This document shows, in pieces, positions 47,266 through 56,013 of a stretch of 64,000 nucleotides of DNA. The translations under genes and the position numbers were made by a program. Each line of letters starts with the position of its first letter. Position 1 is the stretch's first letter. The notes under the pieces are model-generated. The model saw only the letters and a list, made by a program, of their open reading frames with translations. It searched no databases and had not been told where the DNA came from. Source of the DNA: Ekhidna lutea (GTDB lineage: Bacteria > Bacteroidota > Bacteroidia > Cytophagales > Cyclobacteriaceae); assembly GCF_900188325.1 (NCBI RefSeq), contig NZ_FZPD01000002.1, positions 62,001-126,000 of the forward strand, given 5' to 3'.

Positions 47266-47286
47266 AATAAAAGGTTGTTATGGCAA

Positions 47287-47294
47287 CAAAGTTA
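47287..47294 (-). promoter_or_regulatory. Bacteroidota -7 element upstream of hutH
   Basis: TAACTTTG on the reverse strand, about 20 bases before the hutH start codon. The -33 region is AT-rich without a clear TTG. Confidence 0.4.
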
Positions 47295-47328
47295 AATTAT
47301 GAAGTTTTTATAATAGAATGATAAATGA

Positions 47329-50300
47329 TTAATTAACTATGAGCCTAAAATCATAAACCTTTCCCTTAATAGTACATTTTAATATGTAAAGGCCGCTTTT
47401 TAAATCACTAAAATCAAGTAATTCACCGTTATTTTTCTCAATAGTTCGACCATTTATTGATTGCAGCTGCATTTCAGATATATTTTCTTGAGTTGAAATA
47501 TTGACTCTTCCTGATGTTGGATTTGGATATATGATTACATTAGGTTGATCCTGCAGGCTCAAAATTTCTATAATCACTTCTGTGAAATTAGAATACTCAG
47601 TATGGCCACTTTTCGAAAATCCTCGTACCCGATACCTAATGTTTTGCTCAAGCTCATCAGTAAGCTCTGCATATTGTTGGATATTGCCTCCTATTGTATC
47701 TATTACTACAAAATCATTAGAATCAACAGATCTTTCGATTTCAATATGCTCATATTCTGTCGAATTATTTAGCCAATTAAGATTAACGGTAAAATCAACT
47801 AAGTTTGATTGCAATTCTGATGGTCCCGCTGGTATTCCAGGTATAGTTGTATTTGAATATGAGTAGCTTGATGATCCGTGAACATTAAAAGTCCGTAACC
47901 TGTAAAAATACTGCTCACCAGGAACAAGAAGTGTGTCTGTAAATGAATTAATTGAATTGTCAACTTTCAAGAAGGGTTCAAAATTTTGATCATTTTCTGT
48001 CGATTTATCAATAATAATCGTATCTCCAATTGTGTATATACTATTATCCCACTCAAGTTGAATTGAAGCAACTTTTTTAAATGAGGTAAGAAAATCATCC
48101 TGCTTCAATGGTATTAAAGTGTAAGACCACATACTCCCACCTTCATCTAAAGCATAGATAATATTACTGTTTTGAAATACAATCGATGGTTTTTCCAGAG
48201 TTGGAAAATTTTCTAAACTTATAAGTTGATTTGATTTTAAATCAAAGCGTGATAATGTACCTGACTCGTCCATTTCAATGGTGTAGAGTGTGCCATCAAC
48301 GACAACAAAATTGAGGAAATCGTGATGTAGGTCATTATCAATTATTAGTTCCCATTTGTCACTGTTTGAATTATAACTCCAAAGAGTAGAATTAACATTT
48401 TGCCCAAGTCCTATATAGGTTATGCTATCGTTTAATGAAGCTACATTTGGCCTGAACCCTATAGTCCCTGGAAAACTTTCAACTTGATCCCATGAATCAT
48501 TCGTGTCATTATATTTCCATAAATCTTTTAGGATGTCACCATTTCCTGGATACGGCTCATAGCCTAGCCCAACATATCCGGTGTTATTAGACTCGAATCC
48601 AATTCCAGCTCTTCGATGATTTCCAGGGAAGTCGTTTAACTGAGTCCAACTATTATTACTAGGGTCAAATTTCCATACATCATTTATGATTGAGTCACCC
48701 GCCGGGCTATCTCCACTTACAACGTAGGCATAGCCATTAACTGTAAATATGGAAGGCTGTGACCGAGCCGGACCGGGGAAGTTAGCAGCCCTGGACCAAC
48801 TGCCATCATTGAGTTCGTATGACCACACCATTCGCACACTTCCTGTACCATTTCCTTGAAAGAAGTAATAGGTATCATTTATACGAAAAGGGATTAAGTC
48901 ATTTGAATAATCATCATACTTCCAAGGCATTGAGTTCTCCAAGTGCCAATTAGGACCACTATTATAAATGGCGATATTGCTTTTCAAAGTATCGGTTTGA
49001 CTTATTGACTTAATCCTAAAAAAGTAGCTAACATTTTCTTTTTCTGGGATGAATTGATATGATTTTATACTGCTGACTAATGTATCTAAAGAATGAAAGC
49101 TGTTTGAATTATTTTCCGAAACTTCAACAATAAAGCTATTTCCAATATTACTATAATATTCCCACGACAGATTTAGTAAATTATTTTCGGGTTCTGCCAC
49201 TAGAAATATATCGGTTTTATGAGGATCGCTAGGGTCAAAAATGTAAATATTATCGTAAGCAGAACTGCGTCCATTGCCTAGGAAGATTGCTTTCGATTGA
49301 GATGCGAAGGCCAATGAGTAATAAAGATTATAGTTTTGGTTGATCTTGTTCCATTGCATTAATTCCAAATCAAATTTCCATAATTCCTCGTTAACACCGG
49401 AACCAAGGGTTGAATAGTAATAAAAGTCTTTGTCAATATTGAAATAAAGTGGACCATTACGTTTTAAGGGAAGTGAATCTATCGCGTAGTTGAACTCTTC
49501 ATTGAGGAGATCATAACTGTGAATAAACTCCAAATGTGAGACAAGAAAAACAGTCTTATCATGTACAAAAATATGATTGATGTACTCATCAGCAAGCTCA
49601 TTAGAGAAGTTGCCAATCTGAGTCCATTGGTTGTTTAATATATCATAGCTCCATAGGTCATGAGTTGGCATTTGTGAGTTTTGTACTCCAAAACCATAAT
49701 AAAGTTTGTTACCTACTACTTCAAATTCAGAAGAGTTATTGAGGGTAGGGCCGCCAGTATAATTTATGACGGACCAGGAATTATTAACTAAGTCGTATTT
49801 GTGAGTTTGTGATGATTTAAAATTATAATAGACAGAATCATGTACAAAACCTCCTCTTTCTAAAGAAACAGGATAATTGGAGCTCAAAGTCCACTTTTTA
49901 TCCTGCAAGTTGTATTTGTAGAAAATAGTAGAACTATCGTTCGGGACTCCATAGTACATGTCGTCACCCAGAAGAAAAGTAATTGGTGCTAAATGATAAA
50001 TCGAATCTGGGCGCGCATTGTGGATTGTACTAAATACCCCTGGGGATTGGGCTAAAATAGTATCTGAAATCACTTTATTATCTAATCCTTTTAGCCTGAA
50101 GTAGTTCGCTTCTGGTATTGATATCCCCTTCACCAAAACTTCAGAGGCAAACGTTGTTATAGTGTCGTATGGTTGGAATGAAGCCGTATTACCATTAGAA
50201 ACTTCGATTATAACCTGATCATAGGTTTGATTGTCATCAAGATATTTCCATTCCAGCAGAATAGAATTACTACTTTCGGAAACTGCTTTTAAAAGATCGA

Positions 50301-50373
50301 TTTTTTTATTTTGGGATGTAATGGAATTGATAAATGACAGATTAATCAATAACAATAAGATGGTTCTAAGCAT
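47329..50373 (-). CDS. Secreted kelch/fibronectin protein with T9SS sorting domain
   Basis: 1,014 residues: signal peptide (to about 21), a fibronectin-III-like domain (30-110), a first set of kelch-like repeats (110-390), an FnIII-like domain (about 390-470), a second kelch set (480-770, e.g. NDVWKFDPSNNSWTQLNDFPG), two more FnIII-like domains (775-945), and a C-terminal T9SS type A domain (about 945-1014, NVIIYPNPTSGRVNIST ... LKSGLYILKCTIKGKVYDF). It is exported by type IX secretion and probably attached to the surface, with an adhesive or scaffolding role. No enzyme motif. It lies between hutH and the ATP-grasp operon without co-directional partners. Confidence 0.85.
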   Translation of the reverse strand: MLRTILLLLINLSFINSITSQNKKIDLLKAVSESSNSILLEWKYLDDNQTYDQVIIEVSNGNTASFQPYDTITTFASEVLVKGISIPEANYFRLKGLDNKVISDTILAQSPGVFSTIHNARPDSIYHLAPITFLLGDDMYYGVPNDSSTIFYKYNLQDKKWTLSSNYPVSLERGGFVHDSVYYNFKSSQTHKYDLVNNSWSVINYTGGPTLNNSSEFEVVGNKLYYGFGVQNSQMPTHDLWSYDILNNQWTQIGNFSNELADEYINHIFVHDKTVFLVSHLEFIHSYDLLNEEFNYAIDSLPLKRNGPLYFNIDKDFYYYSTLGSGVNEELWKFDLELMQWNKINQNYNLYYSLAFASQSKAIFLGNGRSSAYDNIYIFDPSDPHKTDIFLVAEPENNLLNLSWEYYSNIGNSFIVEVSENNSNSFHSLDTLVSSIKSYQFIPEKENVSYFFRIKSISQTDTLKSNIAIYNSGPNWHLENSMPWKYDDYSNDLIPFRINDTYYFFQGNGTGSVRMVWSYELNDGSWSRAANFPGPARSQPSIFTVNGYAYVVSGDSPAGDSIINDVWKFDPSNNSWTQLNDFPGNHRRAGIGFESNNTGYVGLGYEPYPGNGDILKDLWKYNDTNDSWDQVESFPGTIGFRPNVASLNDSITYIGLGQNVNSTLWSYNSNSDKWELIIDNDLHHDFLNFVVVDGTLYTIEMDESGTLSRFDLKSNQLISLENFPTLEKPSIVFQNSNIIYALDEGGSMWSYTLIPLKQDDFLTSFKKVASIQLEWDNSIYTIGDTIIIDKSTENDQNFEPFLKVDNSINSFTDTLLVPGEQYFYRLRTFNVHGSSSYSYSNTTIPGIPAGPSELQSNLVDFTVNLNWLNNSTEYEHIEIERSVDSNDFVVIDTIGGNIQQYAELTDELEQNIRYRVRGFSKSGHTEYSNFTEVIIEILSLQDQPNVIIYPNPTSGRVNISTQENISEMQLQSINGRTIEKNNGELLDFSDLKSGLYILKCTIKGKVYDFRLIVN

Positions 50374-50628
50374 GAAATACTAATTTGATCGAAATGCAAC
50401 CGCAAACCTGTGAATTTTGCTTAGAAAAATAAAACTATATTTCATTTTTCCTGGATCTTAATCATAAGAATCCAGTACGTGTTTAAATATTAAAAAGGTA
50501 AGAATCCTTTGCACTATTCTTATGAATGCAAATTAGTTTGAACTTTATGATCAAAGACCATTTATACTGTTAAGACTATTGAATATTAACTAGTAGATTT
50601 AGAATCTTAGAACCTAAAAAAACTAAAC
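50374..50628. other. AT-rich divergent intergenic region
   Basis: 255 bases between the reverse kelch gene and the forward ATP-grasp operon; promoters for both should be here. I see two weak imperfect inverted repeats (near 50453-50473 and a TTTGCA / TGCAAA pair near 50509-50533) but no clean -7/-33 pair, ORF or RNA structure. Confidence 0.4.
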
Positions 50629-51852
50629 ATGGCTAAATGTTTCGCACTCATGGGATGGAGTCTTCCCGTCATAGAAAGTATGCAAAAGACCGGAAAACCA
50701 TTTGTGGTGGTTTCCTTTCCCGACTTTGAACCATACGCCAAGGAGAATGACATTCCCTTTGTTCCTTATCAACTTGATGAGTGGAGCGATACCTCCAACT
50801 CACTGGATTTGGTAGAAAAATTAAATGCATATAATGCGGATGTTGCGGTCCCTTTATTTGAAGAAACTGTAGAGTGGGCAGGAGCACTAAATTCCATTTA
50901 CCGAAATGATCCTCGGGTACTTAACCGTGCCTTTTTGTTTAGAAATAAAGCCATGATGAAGCGAAAAGCTTTGATTGGTGGCTTGCGAGTTGGGTTGTTT
51001 GAAGAGGTTCACAATAAAGAAGGTGTCAAAGCTTTCATGAAACGATTGAATGAAGCCAACCTCCAGTTGGATGGTGAAGAAGATAGCTGGGTACATATAA
51101 AGCCTTTTGCTTCTGCTGGTACAGTAGGGCATAGACTATTAAAATCCATGAATCAAATTGATGAAGAGTGTGAGGATGGTGATTTTCCATGTCTTGCTGA
51201 AAGCCATCTTTCCGGAAGAGAGTTTTCATGTGAAGCATTTATACACGGTGGAAAAATCAAGTTCCTGAATATCACCGAGTATGTAAAACTGGGTTATTCA
51301 AACTTCATTCCGGAAGGGCATTACCTTGAATCCAAGCGTGATTTGATTTATAAGCATGTGCAGAAACTGGTAGACATCTTTGGTATTGAGTACGGGATGG
51401 TTCATCCGGAATGGTTTCTTACCGAAAATGATGAATTGAATTTTGGGGAGACAGCCTGTAGAATACCGGGAGGTCATATCCTGGAGCTTTGTGGCAAATC
51501 GTATGAATTTGATGCGCTGGCTGCCTTTGTCCAAATCCATGATCCTAGCCTGACCGATGAGGAATTAGCAGAAATCTTGCCTCCTGAAGGGTTTAAGCCT
51601 AAAAACTATCATGGAAATGTCATGATCTACCCTCATAAGAAGCAGTTTTCAAAACTTGAAATCCCTGAGGAGCTGAATAATGAATCATACTTTGTTGATC
51701 ATACGCTGGTACCTCCATTAAGCACTCAAAAGATCAGTGACGAGCGTGCAGGATTTGGAAACCACTTCGGTACAATCAATTTTAAAGGCGAAGATCCCGA
51801 CCGAATGACGGAGTTGCTTAAATACTACCAAAAGGTTGATTTTTACGTCTGA
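50629..51852 (+). CDS. Stand-alone ATP-grasp ligase, first gene of an uncharacterised operon
   Basis: 407 residues, no signal. An ATP-grasp fold is visible: an N-terminal Rossmann-like domain with VAVPLFEETVEWAG, an ATP-binding lysine in WVHIKPFASAGTVGH (Lys158), the acidic strand CLAESHLSGREFSCEAF (Glu191), and the metal site ELNFGETACRIPGG (Glu274, Arg278). Such enzymes couple ATP hydrolysis to amide or peptide bond formation between a carboxylate and an amine. The acceptor is unknown; with an alanine racemase and a papain-like protein in the same operon, a D-amino-acid-containing product is plausible. It is 23 bases from the next gene. Confidence 0.8.
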   Translation: MAKCFALMGWSLPVIESMQKTGKPFVVVSFPDFEPYAKENDIPFVPYQLDEWSDTSNSLDLVEKLNAYNADVAVPLFEETVEWAGALNSIYRNDPRVLNRAFLFRNKAMMKRKALIGGLRVGLFEEVHNKEGVKAFMKRLNEANLQLDGEEDSWVHIKPFASAGTVGHRLLKSMNQIDEECEDGDFPCLAESHLSGREFSCEAFIHGGKIKFLNITEYVKLGYSNFIPEGHYLESKRDLIYKHVQKLVDIFGIEYGMVHPEWFLTENDELNFGETACRIPGGHILELCGKSYEFDALAAFVQIHDPSLTDEELAEILPPEGFKPKNYHGNVMIYPHKKQFSKLEIPEELNNESYFVDHTLVPPLSTQKISDERAGFGNHFGTINFKGEDPDRMTELLKYYQKVDFYV

Positions 51853-51875
51853 ATATGTGTTATTAACGACCATTC

Positions 51876-53864
51876 ATGGAGATAACCAAAAATCAGACAT
51901 TCGAAAAATTTGAAGAAAGTTTCAAGGCTTTTCAAGAGGCATCTGATCTCACCAAAAGAGAGCATGCTTCAAAGCTTGCGAGCCAGATAGATATCCTGTC
52001 TTTAAGTGAAGATGGGATTTCCTATTTGTATAAAAGAAGTGTTGAATTAGATGAGCAGGGCCTGTTTTCCGGCACCTCCTGGGCTGAACCAACGAAGTTG
52101 ATACCAACTCTGGTAAAAGGTACTTTGCTTGCAGGTCATCCATCTTCCAGCTTTGAAATCGTTTCTGATCTTCGCTTGCTGGCATATGCCAAAGGAGCAG
52201 AATCTAATATGATTTCTCAGCCGGTAGCAAAGACACTTCTGGAGGAAGTATTGGTACACAACCTTGAATTTGCGCTCAATGATCTATCGGAAGATACCCG
52301 GCAAACCATGAGTGAGCGTGAGGTGAAGAAAGCTATCAACCTGTTTAGCTTCCTGCTATCAGAAACACCAATTGAAGGTATTTATGAAAAGTTGGCTCTG
52401 GAAGTAGATCTCATTTGTAGTCAGCGACCGGTGGAGACTCGAAAAGCACGAGAATTGATTCGACTTATAGATCAAAGATTCCAACCATCTGGTGAATCAA
52501 AGCATGATCAGTTGGTTCGTACATTTATTAATGCGCTCAAAGCACCAACGACCTTCATTGCCAAAGAACGATCTACGCCTGAGGCTTATATTGATTTTAT
52601 CCAGTCTTGCTCAGCTGATGAGTTGAAGTCAGAGGCTATTGAGATGGGCGAATCGATGGTCAGAACGGGGCTCGTTAGTCAATACCATGCGTACCTGCTT
52701 CTCTATCTGGTAAAGGACAATCACGCTTTGGTGCCAGCATGTCTCGGACTAAATGAACGGGGGAGTGCTGAATGGGAAAAGTTTAAAGACATTATTGTTT
52801 CATTGATCAGTGAAATTGTAACTCCGAACAATTATCAATGTATCTACGGACTAAGCTGGGTTTTGGGTCGAAACCTCTTGTCCAGACGTCCGGTCAGAGC
52901 CGGTTTGGAAAACTTAAGAAGAGCCAAAATAAACCCACAGGTTGAAAAAAGGATTCTAAAGTCTATTGATGATCCGGACAGCTCGGTGACAGCACTTCAA
53001 TATTTGCTTGGAGGTACATTGAAAGTTTTAGGTCAACCATTGGGTGTTGGGCAAGGAAACAATCCAACCTGCCAATCAGCACGAGGGATAAGCATGTGGA
53101 GTCAACATGCACCGGCTAAGCTGATCGATATGATTATTACGGTAGCCACTCAGAATAATTTGATCATGCGTTTTGAGAATCAGGATCTTGAATCGATCAA
53201 ATTGGGGAAAGGGCTTGTTGAAAAGCTGGATTTTAACCTGGATGTTGTTTCTGCAATTCTGGTTCCTCACCTGGATCGTATTTACAATGAGATGATGAAA
53301 CGATCCATGGGCCGTGCTGATGATCCACATCGATGGGTAAACCCTGCCATGTATGGACATTGGATTCCAGTCGGGTTTGCCTCCTGCTACGATTATACCT
53401 CGAATTCAATCCTTGATTTTGAAGGATTTATTCGGATTTTCTATGCAGCATTTCACCCACTTTATAATGATAATAATCAGGTGCTATACCCGATACCTGT
53501 TGGGATATATGTAACAAGCAATCATGGAGATATGCTTGGCTTTCACGCTATTTCTTTACTGCGGGTAGATAAGGACCCTTCAGGGGATTACCGAGCTTAT
53601 TTTTTAAACCCTAACAATGAAGGGCGTCAGGATTGGGGACAGGACATCAAACCTTCAGTTCATGAGAATGGAGAAAAGGCAGGTGAGTCATCCCTTCCAT
53701 TTCATCAATTTGCCGCCCGGATATATGCATTCCATTATAATTCGTTGGAAGCCACGGCTCACTTGCACCTTGTTGAAGATGAGTCCATTCAGGAAGTGAA
53801 AAAATTGGCACAGGAGAGCTGGGGTAAATCATACAACTGGATCGAACAACCTAAACTATGGTAA
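51876..53864 (+). CDS. Large protein with a papain-like Cys/His/Asn centre
   Basis: 662 residues, cytoplasmic by lack of a signal. The N-terminal 370 residues are helical (HEAT/armadillo-like, e.g. SEREVKKAINLFSFLL). The C-terminal 290 hold a possible cysteine-protease core: Gln393 and Cys399 in GQGNNPTCQSARG (six residues apart, as Gln19/Cys25 in papain), His557 in DMLGFHAISLLRV, and Asn578 or Asn580 in YFLNPNNEGRQDWG. I cannot name a family. By context it may cleave, transfer or form an amide involving the product of the ATP-grasp ligase. Its end overlaps the racemase start by seven bases. Confidence 0.62.
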   Translation: MEITKNQTFEKFEESFKAFQEASDLTKREHASKLASQIDILSLSEDGISYLYKRSVELDEQGLFSGTSWAEPTKLIPTLVKGTLLAGHPSSSFEIVSDLRLLAYAKGAESNMISQPVAKTLLEEVLVHNLEFALNDLSEDTRQTMSEREVKKAINLFSFLLSETPIEGIYEKLALEVDLICSQRPVETRKARELIRLIDQRFQPSGESKHDQLVRTFINALKAPTTFIAKERSTPEAYIDFIQSCSADELKSEAIEMGESMVRTGLVSQYHAYLLLYLVKDNHALVPACLGLNERGSAEWEKFKDIIVSLISEIVTPNNYQCIYGLSWVLGRNLLSRRPVRAGLENLRRAKINPQVEKRILKSIDDPDSSVTALQYLLGGTLKVLGQPLGVGQGNNPTCQSARGISMWSQHAPAKLIDMIITVATQNNLIMRFENQDLESIKLGKGLVEKLDFNLDVVSAILVPHLDRIYNEMMKRSMGRADDPHRWVNPAMYGHWIPVGFASCYDYTSNSILDFEGFIRIFYAAFHPLYNDNNQVLYPIPVGIYVTSNHGDMLGFHAISLLRVDKDPSGDYRAYFLNPNNEGRQDWGQDIKPSVHENGEKAGESSLPFHQFAARIYAFHYNSLEATAHLHLVEDESIQEVKKLAQESWGKSYNWIEQPKLW

Positions 53865-55012
53865 GACACTCATCCCGAATTGAACTCAGCCAGTCCTCGC
53901 TGACCAGCAACATCAATTTCATCAAAAAGAAGGTTGGAAAAGGGGTACGGATATCGTCCGTCGTAAAAGCCAATGCTTATGGTCATGGCATTGAAGAGTT
54001 TGTGAAAATGGCAGAGAAAGCTGGGGTGAACCATTTTTCAACAGCTTCTGCTTTTGAGGCTGAGACAGTATTAGAGGCTAAGTCCGATTCCAGTGACGTT
54101 ATGATCATGGGGATCCTGTATAGTGAAGACATAGGCTGGGCGATTGAAAACGAAATAGAATTTTATGTTTTTAATTATGATCGTTTATCGCTCGTCTTGA
54201 AAGAAGCACAAAAACTTGGGAAGAAGGCGAAAGTTCATTTAGAAGTAGAAACCGGCGCAAACCGAACAGGGTTGCCCGAAAGAGAGCTATCACCCTCATT
54301 GAGCTTTCTTAAAAAGTATCAGAATCACATTGAGTTCACAGGATTATGTACCCATTTTGGAGGGGCTGAAAGCTTTTCAAATCAATTCAAAATAGATAAA
54401 CAACACAAGAAATATAAAGAGTACTTAAAGCTGTGCAAGAAGAAAAGCCTGATGCCAAAGACTCGGCATATTGCATGCTCGGCTGCTGCACTTGCTTATC
54501 CAGACACAGTGTATGATATGGTCAGGATTGGCGTGTCTCAATATGGTTTTTGGCCCAGTCCGGATATCTACTACAAACACATACAGGATGCCAATAAATC
54601 AAACGGTGCTTTGAAAAGAATTTTTTCCTGGAAAACCGATGTAATGGATGTTCGGGATGTGGTCACAGGTGAGTTTATCGGATACGGTACCGCGTATCAG
54701 GCTACTCATGATATGAAGGTGGCGGTCATGCCGCTTGGCTACTCCAATGGATACCCACGTGCGCAATCCAACCGTGGGCATGTATTGATTAAAGGAAAGA
54801 AAGCACCAATTGTTGGACTGATAAATATGAACTTGTTTATGGTAGATGTTAGTCATATTGATGGAGTTGAGGTAGGAGAGGAAGTGGTGCTTGTGGGTAG
54901 GCAAAAAAATAATACCATCAATATTAGCTCATTTACCCAGGTAACTCAGTTGCTAAACGCTGAAATGCTAAGCAGACTTCCTGCTGCAATCCCAAGAAAG
55001 GTGGTGAAATGA
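53858..55012 (+). CDS. Alanine racemase family protein, copy 2
   Basis: 384 residues. PLP lysine at residue 37 (SSVVKANAYGHG), catalytic Tyr in GEFIGYGTAY, and Arg in TGANRTGL are intact. It is clearly paralogous to copy 1 (40760): the same WAIENEI block, YDMVRIG, QYGFWPS, and CSAA in place of the common NSAG. The two are therefore a subgroup apart from the cell-wall Alr. It overlaps the papain-like gene by seven bases and the coiled-coil gene by four (ATGA), so it is locked into this operon and probably supplies D-alanine or another D-amino acid to it. Confidence 0.88.
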   Translation: MVRHSSRIELSQSSLTSNINFIKKKVGKGVRISSVVKANAYGHGIEEFVKMAEKAGVNHFSTASAFEAETVLEAKSDSSDVMIMGILYSEDIGWAIENEIEFYVFNYDRLSLVLKEAQKLGKKAKVHLEVETGANRTGLPERELSPSLSFLKKYQNHIEFTGLCTHFGGAESFSNQFKIDKQHKKYKEYLKLCKKKSLMPKTRHIACSAAALAYPDTVYDMVRIGVSQYGFWPSPDIYYKHIQDANKSNGALKRIFSWKTDVMDVRDVVTGEFIGYGTAYQATHDMKVAVMPLGYSNGYPRAQSNRGHVLIKGKKAPIVGLINMNLFMVDVSHIDGVEVGEEVVLVGRQKNNTINISSFTQVTQLLNAEMLSRLPAAIPRKVVK

Positions 55013-55809
55013 GGCGATTGAGTAAAAACGAAAAACGACTACTAAAGCAATTGATTCGGAACCGAAGCGGAGCTACTTTCATTGATTTTCTGGAGGCTGA
55101 TTGGCCTGTCGGAAAATTTGATGTAAGCACATTTCAGCAAACCTTAAGTATTAAGGTTACGGATGATGAGCTACCTATAGCTATGCACCATATAGTGGAG
55201 CGGCTCAATCTGGTGAAACAACTTGAGGAAGAAGGATATATTACTCTCTGGGGTAAAATCAGAACCTCAGATAATACGAGAACTTGTGGTACTGCTTCGG
55301 AGGGATCTAACACTGTTTTTCTGCCTGATATTTCTGTTGCAACTGAGGTTTTAAAGTATGCCAATTATGAGATTGGGTTTGGAGCCTCACTGAAAGAATG
55401 GTCGAAACAAAACTTTCGAAGCAAGCCGCTCATGTCGTTTCGTGTCTTAGTTTTCATTTTGATAGCCATGCTGGCAGCAAATCTCATCTATCAAGCCAGA
55501 CTGATCCGTACCAGAGTGAGTCACGAGCATGAGCAGATTGTTGACAATAACAAAGAAGTACTTGAAAATCAGTTGTTAAGCAATCAGATTATTGACTCTC
55601 TTCAGCGGCAAAATAATGATCTAATGATTGTGACGGAACAGGTACGACAAAACACAGAGAATCTACAGGATATTGAAATGTTCTTACGTGAGCAGCAAGG
55701 GGCGTTTAGAAATATTGATGCGCAGACCCGTTATTTGAGGGAGCAAATGCATTTGAATCAAAAACTGCTTAAAAGATCAGATAGCTTATTGAATCGAATG
55801 ATTGAATAG
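55009..55809 (+). CDS. Membrane-anchored coiled-coil protein, last gene of the operon
   Basis: 266 residues. An N-terminal cytoplasmic part of about 140 residues, basic at the start, includes two cysteines and a short beta region. It is followed by one transmembrane helix (about 142-161, LMSFRVLVFILIAMLAANLI) and a long heptad-rich coiled coil (about 165-262) rich in Gln, Glu and Leu. The likely topology is N-in, coiled coil in the periplasm. It could anchor the system to the inner membrane or to the cell wall. No known family recognised. Confidence 0.65.
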   Translation: MRRLSKNEKRLLKQLIRNRSGATFIDFLEADWPVGKFDVSTFQQTLSIKVTDDELPIAMHHIVERLNLVKQLEEEGYITLWGKIRTSDNTRTCGTASEGSNTVFLPDISVATEVLKYANYEIGFGASLKEWSKQNFRSKPLMSFRVLVFILIAMLAANLIYQARLIRTRVSHEHEQIVDNNKEVLENQLLSNQIIDSLQRQNNDLMIVTEQVRQNTENLQDIEMFLREQQGAFRNIDAQTRYLREQMHLNQKLLKRSDSLLNRMIE

Positions 55810-56013
55810 CTAAAAACCTGAGTTTATAAATCACTATAAATATCCCCTTGAGGGGATTATAGGCGTGTTTTATAGATAGATATGTAAATCTTACTGCAAA
55901 GTATCACCCTCTAGCCTCCGAAATGTCGGACCATCTGAAGGGAGAAATCCCCAGGAAGCAGTGTCTGAGTACCTTGAAACGAGTATTATGTTCTTTCTTT
56001 ACGTCGACTCAGG
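55810..56013. other. Structured intergenic region between convergent genes
   Basis: 204 bases. A palindrome ATCCCCTTGAGGGGAT (55842-55857) could terminate the operon, though without a T-run. Further on, TCCGA / TCGGA (55917-55930) forms a second small hairpin, followed by a GGGAGAAATCCCC segment. The purine-rich text CCATCTGAAGGGAGAAATC reads like a dispersed intergenic repeat, but I cannot confirm other copies. Confidence 0.4.
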
